DNA from: Lepas anatifera | Taxonomy: Eukaryota; Arthropoda; Thecostraca; Lepadidae | Direction: 5' to 3' | DNA: 64,000 nucleotides | Assembly (NCBI GenBank): GCA_034440635.1 | Contig: JAOTON010000045.1 | Location: forward strand, 186,001-250,000 | Shown here: positions 1-10,117 of the stretch, in pieces | Layout: the number at the start of each line of letters is the position of its first letter | How positions within the stretch are numbered: position 1 is the first letter of the stretch | Translations under genes and position numbers: made by a program | Notes under the pieces: model-generated | Told to the model about the DNA's origin: nothing | The model's input: the letters and a program-made list of their open reading frames with translations, nothing else | Database searches by the model: none

Positions 1-605
1 CGTGGCCAGCAGCCGCCTGGCGGTGCTGTGCGGAAACCACTAGTAGGCCTAAATTAAACTTTTGTCAGCCAATAACAGTACCAGAGTAATTATTTTCCAC
101 CAATTCAAGCCTTTACCTAATATTAGTTAACCTAACTCCTCAAATACACAACCTAATAATAATTTCTACAGTATGACCGGAAGTAGGTCAACATCTACCG
201 CAACCGGTGGTGCAACGATCAACCCAAAGCGGTAGCGCGCTAGTGCTGTCGCCTTTACATACGAATCACTCAGAGGCGTTGCTCTCGTGACAACCAGCAA
301 ATCAGCCGTAGACACCAGTCTACATATATATAACTGGATTTTCCGGAATCAGAAGAATAAGATGCCACCTAAAGCAGGACTCCAACTCAACCCAGTCATA
401 TCCTAAAGCGAAAAAACTCGCCGAAATGAGCTAGAAAGCTAAACTAACTCCTTTGCGCGTGACAGGCCTCCATATCATTGACGGCGAGACTGCTTCATGA
501 CTTTTGTTGTTATCAGATACGAGATATGCTCGGGTGTTGTAAGCATTACATGTTTTAGTGGATTTGGCTTGACTCGAACAAACTAAAAATCTGGAGGTCA
601 AACCA
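1..605. other. Unassigned sequence, no gene seen
   Basis: No open frame here has a recognisable domain or a convincing length, and I see no tandem repeat or RNA gene. The stretch precedes the first TTAA-type MITE. Confidence 0.5.
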
Positions 606-1615
606 TTTACACCCATCCCGGTGGGCCTCCGAGCCACCTTCGCCATGGTGGCGTGTTCAAACACCCCCACCCTCAAACTCGGCTCCTACGTGGGATAACG
701 AAAAATCTCGAAGTCTGGTGGATAGCTCATAAAATGGATGAAGAAACTACATCGGTCACTTTTTGGCTCAGGTCAATATTGAGGTCATGACAGGCAAAAG
801 AAGAGTGCATGTTAGAGTAGACTTTTTGGGCTCTAGCGTCTGACAGAGTTGAGTTAGAATACATTTAGACACCATCCGCTTCCTCTCTTCACGGCAAATC
901 GATTGATGTATGACATGACTATAAAAATGGCTAAAAATAAAAAATGACAAAAAATATAAAATGACTTAAAAAGATGACCTGACCTAACACTGTAAAATGA
1001 CTTAAAAAGATGACCTGTCAATATGCATATCAATCGACTCGCAATAGCAATTTAAACGTAACGGTATCAAAATAAAAGCTGTACCATCATGTCCTGCAAA
1101 GTTATTGACTTAAGTCTGTTAAATAGCCTCAGATGACCTCTCAGAGGCCACAGGTAAAAATTGCAGCTTGAGCCTAGAAAGGGGCCCAGGATATTATGAT
1201 TTGGTGTGAACGAAGGTATTATCTGCTGTGTACGCAATTACAGCCCAATTTCTGTTTTCCCCATGCATTTCCAATGGAGGGTTATGATTCGTACCTGACC
1301 CTAGGGCATCGATATGAAAAAATCCCGGAATGCATTTTGTGCTACTCGGTAGGCCCATTGTGTGGTATAAGTTTCAATCCGATAAATTCATCCATTTCTT
1401 ACTAGTGCCACCTGAAACATTTTTGGAGACGAGGTCACTTGATCTGCACTGGTGACCTGACCTGAGATGATGCAACCCTAAAATTTTGGGGAAGTTGCGG
1501 AATCGATCAAGGATACGGTGTGCTAAGTACGGCAGCGCTTAGCAATGCCATTTTTTCATGCCGCCGGAAAAAACCGAGGGGGTGTTCAGACACCCTCCAC
1601 CAGGGCGAGGGTTAA
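606..1615 (+). mobile_element. TTAA-MITE, family 3 (copy L)
   Basis: Non-autonomous DNA transposon with no transposase. The left end carries a compound terminus: a terminal module, the spacer GCCACCTTCGCC, then the short inverted repeat GTGTT-CA-AACAC followed by CCCCCACC. The right end (about 1573-1615) mirrors it as GGTGTTCAGACACCCTCC followed by AGGGCGAGGG and TTAA (1612-1615). The left flank reads TTTA (606-609), a one-base decay of TTAA. The interior matches family 1 (the block around 'gtttcaatccgataaattca' and 'gtgacctgacctgagatga'), so families 1 and 3 share a body but differ at their tips. TTAA target preference is typical of piggyBac or Kolobok types; the C-rich tip favours piggyBac. 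The superfamily is an inference. Confidence 0.72.
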
Positions 1616-1754
1616 TATGGGTGCTTAAACATGTGCAGTAAAGGGATACTGATTTAGAAGAGCTTTTTGCACACTTTTCAGATTTTCGTGAGCCTACCTA
1701 GTTTTTAACTAAGAGACGACCATTGATACCCCGAAAGGGACAAAGGTGGCCTCT

Positions 1755-1768
1755 GGCGGACCTCTGGC
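1755..1768. repeat. Left target-site duplication of the I-like retrotransposon
   Basis: GGCGGACCTCTGGC occurs here and again at 10104-10117, directly after the (ATC)n-like 3' tail. The 14-bp match fixes both ends of the I-like element. Confidence 0.85.
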
Positions 1769-1832
1769 CCCGTCAGGGGACCGATCTTCACTTGCCGGAT
1801 TCGTCCGGCAAGTAAAGATTGGAGCAACGGGG
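1768..1832 (+). other. Structured 5' terminus of the I-like element (hairpin with TTCG loop)
   Basis: ACTTGCCGGA (1790-1799) pairs perfectly with TCCGGCAAGT (1804-1813) around a TTCG tetraloop (1800-1803). After one C/A mismatch the stem continues as CCGATCTT pairing with AAGATTGG. A closing stem CCCCGT (1768-1773) pairs with ACGGGG (1827-1832). The fold sits exactly at the element's 5' end, so it would cap the transcript. I see no hammerhead core, and an HDV-like double pseudoknot was not established. Confidence 0.65.
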
Positions 1833-2776
1833 TGTGACGCGCCCGGGGCCCCAGTCAGCCTTGGGAGGCACTTTGTCGCATCGCCGCGGATACATCTTTT
1901 CTAGCCCTCCGACGGCCACCGCCTCTTCCGACTTCGTTCGGTTAGAGTCGGCGTCTGTCGTCGGTGGCTCTGGTGATGAGGTCCCCGGCGATGCTGATGG
2001 CTGCCCCTTGTTACCTGGTCGGTAACCGTATTGGATCGGGTCAGCTCTGTCCTGCGCCTCCCAGTATGTACCTCCTGTTTGTTTTTGTTTTCTTATTTTG
2101 TTGATTATTTTTAGTTCCTGTCCTCTTTTTACGCTTTAGTTATCGGTTCCACAGTTATTTGCCTTCTTCGGCATTTTATGGGTGTAAGGCGCCCACTCGA
2201 GGCCTATCTCGAGCCCCGGCGACGAGGTTGACGGGATCCTGGGGGTTGAGGTCCCCCTCGGGCGGGTCAGTCCCGAGGGCTCCAACACGCCCCTTTGGCC
2301 CAGGTATCTCGATCCAACCGGGGGCAAGCCGTCCGTAGGCTGCCGCGGGCGGCCTAGCTACGCGGCAGTGTCTACGGGCACTGTCGCTCGGTCCAGGTGG
2401 GCAGGGGGGATTATGTTTCGGGCGTGCGGCGCGGCGCCCTTCGCGGTGGGGACTGTGACAGTTCTTGTCGGGCGCGACGTGGGCCGGGGTTTCGGAAACC
2501 GTCGATTTGCGAGACTCCGGCCTGTTGCGCGCGCCTGATGGACTGCAGTCTCCGCTGCGTGAGGGCTGCCGCGTTTTGCTTCCTCCCGACTCATGGCCCT
2601 GCCGGCCCACTGGGCTGATGGCGTCAAGGGGGTGGGTGCGTTCTGATCGGAGGGGTTGTGTGAGTATCTCTCGCCCCTCTGAGACGGGCGCACCTACCCC
2701 CGTTGGCACTGTACCAGCCCCCGGGCCCAGCTATTGACAGCTGGCAACCCGGGGCCGAAGGTAAATTCCTTTTTCC
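1769..2776 (+). promoter_or_regulatory. 5' UTR and presumed internal promoter of the I-like element
   Basis: About 1 kb of GC-rich, non-coding sequence lies between the TSD-defined 5' end and the first ATG of ORF1 (2777). I-type LINEs carry an internal promoter in this position, but no specific promoter motif was identified. The first 65 bases fold into a strong stem, listed separately. Confidence 0.5.
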
Positions 2777-4665
2777 ATGGCTGCACCTACCCCACGCTCT
2801 ACCGGATTGACCTCAGGCACTACGACCCCCGCTCCGACCTCGACCACCGCTGTTACTGCTCCTGATACCGCTGATACGATGGATCCTACCGTTGACCGAC
2901 CCCCTGCGTGAACGACCCCTGACCAGCCAACCCCTTTGACTCTTGTCATAAAGGTCGAGGATAGGTCAATGAAGTTGAACCCATTTCAACTGCACGGTGC
3001 TCTTGAGGTCTACAAACCTAAGCGCACCTACCGATACATAGACGGTAGGATCGAAGTAGAAATGGTAAGCAGGCTTAGCGCCAGCAAACTTCTGAATGCC
3101 ACCTCTCTACAAATCCGTACGGCGAACAGAACACTATCCGTCCCAGTCACTGTATCTCCACACTACACCAAAAATCACTCTCGCGGTGTAATCAGCTGTG
3201 CCGACCTATCTGACGCTACTGACGAGGATGTGCTCGCAGGACTGAAGGACCAAGGAGTCATTGAGGTGAAAAGAATGCTTCGGAGAGTTGACGCCCAAAA
3301 CTCAAACACTGGTACCTTCCTGCTAACGTTCTCTGGAACAGATCTGCCCGAGAAGGTACGAGTCGGCTGGATAGCCGTAAAAGTACGTGTATTTGTGCCC
3401 AACCCCACTCGATGCTTCAAGTGCCAGAAGTTCGGACACGTCGCCAGCAGCTGTAAGGGTCTAGAGCGATGCGGACGATGCTCTGCGACTGAGCACAACT
3501 CTGCCAACTGTGAGGCCCACACTCCTAAATGCGTAGGGTGCGGAGGTGACCACGAGGCGTGGAGCTGATCGTGTCCCAGGCTCGCCGAGGCAAAGGAGGC
3601 ACAAAAAGGAAGGTGTCACCTCCCTCTAAAGTAGCACCAACTCAGACACCCCAGGTCCCGAGGTCTGCTGCCCCAACTAGCACGCCGTACAGAGACGCCC
3701 TGGTGGGAGGTCAGTCCGGCGCCTCACCAGCTGAGAACCCCACACAGTCCGAAACTGCACTCAACCTCGACATAAACATGTGCCAGCTAACAGACCTTTC
3801 CCTCCGTCAATTCCTCTCACTAATCTCTGATCTTCTCTCACCTCTCACACAGATCGGCTGAGCCCCGCACCACATCGACGGGCAGCACAGATCTGAAATC
3901 AGCACACATCTGAAAATGGAACACAAACTCCACTGCTGGAGCGCCGCGATGCTGGCACGGACCCCCTTGAATGTGAGGTCCCCAGCGCTAAGACAACCAT
4001 GCAGACTGACAGCCCTGACAGCGAGCACACACAGGAAGTCTCTGGTAAACGAGCTCGAGAGGGCTCGCCAACCCAACCACATCCTCCCAAAGGTCCGGCA
4101 GCACCACCACCTGCAACGACGGAGCGCACCGCGCCCACGCTCGCTCGGTCGAGCTGACCCTCCTCAGGCAACCGAAGCCAGAGAATCGACAAAAGCACAG
4201 ACACAAGTTGTAAAGGAAACTACAAACAAAGAACAACAGCAACAAAGTAAAAAACGTAAACTCGTGGCCACAGCAACAATTGGAAAAGTAAAGACTCAAA
4301 AGGACGAAGGCACAGGCATGCCTCCGCCGCCAACCCCTCCTCCACGGCCGGAAATTCCAGCCACCACGAAGACGCCACCACGGTGTAGCCCTCAGACTGA
4401 GGAAGTTTATCGCAGCTACCTAAACGTTAACCCGACTCTACCTCAGCACATACAAGTGAACCCCTCAGGCCAAAGACAGGGATGCGAGCGAGGTCGCTCG
4501 AATTCGGTAACTCTAGACCGCGGGGATAGGCACCGCTCCCAATCAAGAGAGCATGCAAGGCGCCCTATTTCAAGGGAAAGGCTGCAGGAGCGACGCACTA
4601 GCCACTCCCACACAGAGATGCTGAGCGTGGGCGTGCCGTTTCAGGCACCCTGCCACCAACAATGA
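2777..4665 (+). pseudogene. ORF1 (gag-like, CCHC zinc-knuckle) of the I-like element, broken
   Basis: Nucleic-acid-binding ORF1 protein that would package element RNA. The frame opens at ATG 2777 with a Pro/Thr-rich N-terminus and meets an in-frame TGA at 2909-2911. The long middle part, open from about 2936, ends in three knuckles: C-x2-C-x4-H-x4-C with its first Cys near 3413, a second of the same spacing, and a third C-x2-C-x3-H. A TGA at 3566-3568 interrupts the third knuckle. The reading then shifts by one frame near 3570-3600, and the C-terminal half, basic and Pro/Gln-rich, runs to 4665 with a further TGA at 3859-3861. ORF1 ends with TGA at 4663-4665, overlapping the ORF2 ATG at 4662-4664 (ATGA). 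The whole ORF would be about 630 codons. No function remains. Confidence 0.88.
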
Positions 4666-7600
4666 ACATGACAAATATTAATTACGGACTCCTTTTGCTC
4701 ACCACTCTCACTCTGATGACAACTCTCCTGCAGTGGAATATGCGGGGATTCCGAGCAAACACGAGCGACCTCCAGGCGCTGATAGCCGCCAAAAACCCCG
4801 TTGTAGTCGCACTGCAAGAAACAAAATTAAAACAAAACCATACATGTAACATACACCATTACAAAACATATCACTACGACGTTCCCACCACCTCTGTCGC
4901 CCACGGAGGAGTAGCCCTTCTTGTTCATTACTGTACCCCCTCAATCGTTTTTCACTTACAAACCGATCTACAGGCAGTAGCGGTGACTGTCGACCTCAAC
5001 GACATCAAATTAACAATTGTTTCTGCGTACATTCCTCCTGCGGAAGAGTTTCCAGTCGGTGCGTTTCAGAATTTGGTGCGACAGTTACCGAGACACAATA
5101 TGATTTTAGGTGATTTTAATGCACATAACACCGTTTGGGGCTGCCTACGCTCCAACTGACGCGGAAGGCGCCTAGACGATGTAGTGTTACGCCACGACTT
5201 ATGCATTCTTAACACTGGCCACCCCACCCACATTACACTTCCGTCAGGAGCAACATCCGCGATCGATTTGTCTTTTTGCTCTTCATCAGTAGGCGATCGT
5301 TTTAGTTGGCGAACACACTCGAACCCGTGCGGGAGCGACCACTACCCGATCTGGCTCTGGTCCCAGACTCCTCACCCAGGACTGAGGACGCCACAGTGGA
5401 ACCTTAAACGTGCACACTGGGAGGGTTTCACTGCCGACTGTGATTTCGATTTTACCCCGGATGGGGACGAAACAGCAACGAGTTTTTACGATGTAATACG
5501 TTCCCGATTAGTCAACGTGGGTAATACTTTTATTCCCAAAACCAGTCCACTTCCCCGCCGTATCCCTGTACCGTGGTGGACTGACCAACGTAAAAAAGCT
5601 ATCAAAGGACGACAACGATGCTTCAAAATTTTCACAGTACGCCCAACAACAGACAACTTGATATGATTCCGACGCGCCAAGGCTCTTGCGAGACGGGCTG
5701 TTCGAGGCGCGAAGCGCAAATCATGGAGAGCATACATTGACACCATAAATAGGCTTACACCTCTGAGTACAATCTGGCGCCGAGTACATCACCTATCTGG
5801 TCGTAGCTCCGCTATATCGCTGCCTGTGCTCTCTGGACCTAGTAGCAACATCACCAACCCTGCAGATGTCGGAAATGCTTTTGGAAGGACCTGGACTGCC
5901 CGCTGGCAGTCCGGCTGTACCGATCCCAGGTTTAAACGGTACAAACAGCAGAAGGAACGCGTGCCAGTAAATTTTAGCTCAGCTGAAGACATAACATATA
6001 ATGAACCCTTCTCTCATGAAGAGCTTCGAATAGCTCTCTCACGGGCAAGGAGTACAGCTCCCGGTCCAGACGCCATACACATTGACATAGGCAAGCATCT
6101 TAATGAAAGGTCGCTCGAGGCATTACTGGCCTTCTTCAACTGGATATGGGTCTCGTATGACTTCCCTAGTTCATGGAGAGGGGCCACTATCATCCCAGTC
6201 TTAAAACCGGACAAGGACGGTAACGACCCCTACACTATCGACCCATCGCCCTGACCTCAAGTGTGTGCAAGCTTATAGAACGCATGGTAAATGCACGTCT
6301 GGTGTGGTATTTAGAAAGCTCCTACTTTTTCTCAAATGATCAGTGTGGGTTCCGTGCAGGTCGATGCCCAACGGATCACTTTGTCTCGTTAGACACCTCA
6401 GTCCGCCGTTCGTTTTCTTTCAAACAACATGTTTTCGCTGCCTTCTTCGATATTGAGAAAGCTTATGACACGGTTTGGCGACATGCAATTTTAGAGAAAA
6501 CCAGAAAACCCGGTATCAAAGGTCACATGGGTTATTTCATAGACAATTTTATGAAAGAACGGAACTTAGAGTGAGAGTAGGCAACTCCCTGTCAGACAGC
6601 TACTGTTAGAAGGGCGGCGTAGTCCAAGGTGGGGTGTTAAGCGTGACCCTGTTCGGTATTTTAATCAATGACATTTGTAGCGCCTTACCTCCGACAGTCG
6701 AGAAATCCCTATTTGTTGATGACTTCGCGGTGTGGATCAGCACATCCACCTCTGTTTCAGCGCACCGACAGCTTCAGATATGCCTTGACCAGCTATCTGA
6801 GTGAAGCCTGAGAAACGGTTTGAAGTTCTCAACGGAGAAAACTGTATGTGTGCACTTTTGCCGCCGCCGCTCATGTCCTGATATTAGCCTCCGGCTGTAC
6901 GGCAGGAGAGTACCTGTCGTAATGGAGACAAAGGTTTTAGGGATGACACTGGACAAACGCCTTACATACGCCACTCACATATCACTGCTCCGAGACTAGT
7001 GTTTTAAGCGCATGAACATTCTAAAAGTAATGTCCCGCACATCATATGGAGCTGACAGAACCACCCTTCTCAGGCTATATCGCGCCCTCGTTCGATCGGT
7101 TTTAGACTACGGATCACCCGTATATGACAGCGCCCTGAGCAGCGTGAAACAACCCCTTGACGCTGTCCACCATGCGTGTGTGCGTGTCGCCACAGGTGCA
7201 TTTCGCACCTCCCGTAGGGCCAGCCTACTGGTAGATGCAGACGAGCCCCCTCTGGACCTGAGAAGGAAGCGCCTCAGCCTTGCGTATGCCGCCAAAATCA
7301 GACAATACCCAGACCACCCAACATTCAAATGGCTATTTGAGCCTTCACTAACCGAGTCTTTTTTGCAGGGTCGGGCCAGCTCCTCTAAAGCGCTATGCAC
7401 CCGGATCACAGAATGGACAGAACAATCAAACATGGACTTCAGCGCGATAGCAAAGAGGCGTCCCGAACGTCACGAACCCTGGCGACTCGCTCCTGTTGAG
7501 TGCAACAAAAACCTGCTGCGATTCAATAAAAACACAACACCCCCAGTAGAGCTGCAACTAGCACTGGAAGTAATCAAAACATATGCGGGATACGCTATCT

Positions 7601-8427
7601 ACTACACTGACGGCTCTAAGGGGTCGGACGGAGCCGGATGTGCCTTCACAGGCATGGGACCGTGCCAGAGTTTTAGCCTCCCACGAACAGTCTCAGTTTT
7701 TACTACAGAACTTTACGCAATCTTCAGAGTTTTACGATACTTGCACCACAGCCCTCAGACCCGAGCTCTCATAGTGACAGACTCTGCCAGCTTGTTGAAC
7801 GCACTTCAATCACACCACCCAGCATCATCCTGGCTCGTTCCAGCTATCAGAAGGCTACTGACAGCTGCTTTTACGCGAGATATGACAATCAAATTCCTCT
7901 GGGTTTCAAGCCATGTCGGGGTCCCAGGAAATGAGAGGGCAGACCAAGCTGCTAAAGTAGGGTGCACGCAGCCCCCGATGCATCGGTTTAAAGTTCCTGC
8001 CAGTGACCTGAAAGCTGAATTTAACGAGCTCCTGAAGGTAGAATGGCAGGCCAGGTGGGATGCAGAACCAAGCTGCACACTTAAACGTCTGCGGTGTAAA
8101 ATAGGGAAGTGGGAGTCCAGTAATCGGAGAAACAGACAAGAAGAAGTCTCATTAACTAGGCTGCGAATAGGCCACACATATGCAACGCATGCTCATTATT
8201 TGTGTGGCTCCGACCCAAACCTCTGCTCTCACTGTGGAAACCGGCTGACCATGGAACATGTGCTCGATGCTGCTGCTGGCTGCGAACAGATTCGTAGAAT
8301 CCGCACCAGGTTCTTCCCACCAACACCGTTGAATGACTTACTCGGTGACAGTGCAGCTGTAGACACCCGTAGCATCCTACAGTTTTTAAAAGACATCAAG
8401 TTCCAGATTATCTACAATCCACGTTAA
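4662..8427 (+). pseudogene. ORF2 (endonuclease-RT-RNase H polyprotein) of the I-like element, broken
   Basis: Replicase of the LINE. The APE-type endonuclease comes first, with 'LQWNMRG', 'ALQETKL', 'LGDFNAHN' and, near 5330, the catalytic 'SDHYPI'. The RT follows: 'FFDIEKAYDTVW' (motif A, near 6445), 'QGGVLSVTLFGI' (motif B) and FVDD (motif C, 6712-6723). An uninterrupted 471-codon tail (7012-8427) carries RNase H with Asp200, Glu233, Asp257, His301 and Asp311 in the expected contexts, then a terminal C-x2-C-x7-H-x7-C knuckle (Cys405, Cys408, His416, Cys424). Inactivating changes are TGA at 5157-5159, TGA at 5664-5666, a frameshift near 6228-6240, further frameshifts near 6555-6575, and stops near 6609, 6802 and 6999. 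Several stops can be explained by single C-to-T or G-to-A transitions. The RNase H end is far better preserved than the EN and RT. Confidence 0.92.
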
Positions 8428-8460
8428 TCCAGCCTTACATGTAGACATGCTCTACTACTT

Positions 8461-9941
8461 TTTTCACATTTTTTATTTTTTCACACATTTTTCACAGCTT
8501 TTTTATTTTTTCACACATTTCCAAGAGCACGCATTGCAAAAAGAATCAAAACATGAGCACCCACTCAATACACTTAATTACTGTTTCACCCTAACGTAAC
8601 CTGCCCTTTTCCATAGGCGATCAACACTTTCTATGTCTCTCATGCAAGGTTCGATACTTATTTGCAAAAGCTTAACTATCTCGTAAATGGTTCCCAAAGT
8701 AACAGTACCCAGGAAACTGGCAAGCTGGCCTCGCCCCAAACAAGCACAGAGATGATCTATGACCCCCATATGACATTGTTCCGCCAAAGATATTGGACAA
8801 CATTTCACTGTGGTCAAGCGTTCCTGCCCTCGAATAACAACCTACCAGATGCATCCGCATTCAAGTACAAATGACGGTTCCAGCATAACTCGCGTTAACT
8901 TGATTCTGCGCTGCACTACAACAGCATACACACCTCTGCATCCTGATCACTCTAAAGCAGTGCGTCCGGCACCGAACACCGGGGCCTCAATCCCGGCGCT
9001 TTCCCCACTCCCTGGACCAGGGGCTCCGGGGTGCAGGGGGCGGCAGAAAGTCTTCAGCGACGGGCGCCCGCCGGCAAAACGACTTTGCCGAACGCCGGCG
9101 GAGCACCCGCCCCCGGCGCCAGGCTCTAGTCCTGGCGCCTACTCCGACAACCCCGGACCCAGTGGGCCCGGTGGAGAGGAGGCCTGACTAACTGCCGCAC
9201 AATGCCGGACGCTTGCCGACACTGGAAGCAACAATCAAAGCATGTTAATTGTTCGATACAAGCCACTCTCTCAAGGCACTCCATTTCTTATCGAATCTAT
9301 CAGTTTGCTGTTTCAAACGAGCCGCGAACAATTCATTCCTAGCTTCTACAGCTAAACATTTTTTGAACGCTTCGAGGCTTGGGAGAGTTTGTGCATTTCT
9401 AGCCCGATATATAATCATTTTTGCAACAGTTATGATCAGGTTAACAAGTTCCTGCCCAGATCGTCTATCAAGAAGGACCAGCTCCTCGCATCAAACTGTA
9501 CGTCAAAGTTATATTGATTGTACAGCATGCTTTTGATGCTTCGAATGAAGCCGCCAGTAGCTCGACAACCCCAAAACAAATGATATATTGTTTCATTATC
9601 GTGCTCACAAAAAGTGCAAACGTCATCATCCCTTGCTCCAACGATATTCAGAAACCTATTTGTGGTGATAATCCTACTGATGATACGGTAGTTAAAGTAT
9701 TGAAATCGTGAAGACCGCGTTGATTTGATTATGAGACGGAAACTGTTTTCTTCGTACGCTTGAATGTCTCTTAACCATTTCATTCGAATCCTCTCGTCAG
9801 ACTGTCTGTGCTTCTGTTTTAACTCATTAATTTCACTGGAGTAAAGCTGCTTTGAAAGTTTTGAACCTGCATTAAGCATGCAATATTGGAACGGAAGGAT
9901 CGGGTACTCAACCTTTGAGCACATATTGCAATCTATCCTAA
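8461..9941 (-). mobile_element. 5'-truncated L1/Tx1-like LINE inserted in the 3' UTR of the I-like element
   Basis: The 18-bp direct repeat AGACATGCTCTACTACTT flanks it (8443-8460 and 9942-9959). On the minus strand it holds the C-terminal end of an L1/Tx1-type ORF2, then about 0.78 kb of 3' sequence, then an A-rich tail, seen on the plus strand as the T-rich block 8461-8520. Truncated 5' end, A-rich 3' tail and long TSD are hallmarks of target-primed reverse transcription. The GC-rich block at 8940-9180 lies within its 3' UTR. It is younger than the I-like copy it interrupts. Confidence 0.85.
9245..9940 (-). pseudogene. C-terminal fragment of an L1/Tx1-like ORF2
   Basis: The frame is open from the truncation point (9940) down to about 9436. 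It contains 'RFQYFNYRIISRIITTNRFL', followed by a zinc-knuckle-like 'CTFCEHDNETIYHLFWGC' (C-x2-C, H, C), which is characteristic of the post-RT tail of L1/Tx1 LINEs. A one-base frameshift near 9434 moves the reading frame. It then continues through 'AKMIIYRARNAQTLPSLEAF' to TAA at 9245-9247. No RT domain remains because of the 5' truncation. Confidence 0.85.
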
Positions 9942-9959
9942 AGACATGCTCTACTACTT

Positions 9960-10103
9960 CATTACACTCTTTAGTTATTATTATTATTATTACACACCCT
10001 TAGTCCTAACACACCCAGCAGCGCACTGGAAATGATTTAATTAGATAACGATGGGCACATATGGCCTCAGAAGCTGACGTGCCCTAAAACTCCAATCATC
10101 ATC
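9960..10103 (+). other. Distal 3' UTR of the I-like element
   Basis: Continuation of the 3' UTR after the L1-like insert. It contains a (TTA)n run at about 9975-9992 and ends in AATCATCATC at 10103, immediately before the right TSD copy. Confidence 0.7.
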
Positions 10104-10117
10104 GGCGGACCTCTGGC
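10104..10117. repeat. Right target-site duplication of the I-like retrotransposon
   Basis: GGCGGACCTCTGGC, identical to 1755-1768. Confidence 0.85.

Larger units (their letters stand above)
1769..10103 (+). mobile_element. Full-length, decayed I-like non-LTR retrotransposon
   Basis: The element is delimited by a 14-bp TSD (1755-1768 and 10104-10117). Without the L1-like insert (8461-9941) and its extra TSD copy it is about 6.8 kb. Order: GC-rich 5' UTR with a strong terminal hairpin, ORF1 with three zinc knuckles, ORF2 with APE-type endonuclease, reverse transcriptase, RNase H and a terminal zinc knuckle, then a 3' UTR ending in AATCATCATC. Two ORFs, an RNase H domain and a simple-repeat tail instead of poly(A) fit the I/Nimb-type group of LINEs; the exact clade is an inference. 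Both ORFs carry several stops and frameshifts, so this copy cannot move by itself. Confidence 0.9.

Noticed and set aside
2176..2737. Open frames of 90-177 codons in the 5' UTR of the I-like element
   Set aside because: GC-rich composition opens several frames on both strands. Position upstream of ORF1 and lack of any motif fit a UTR.
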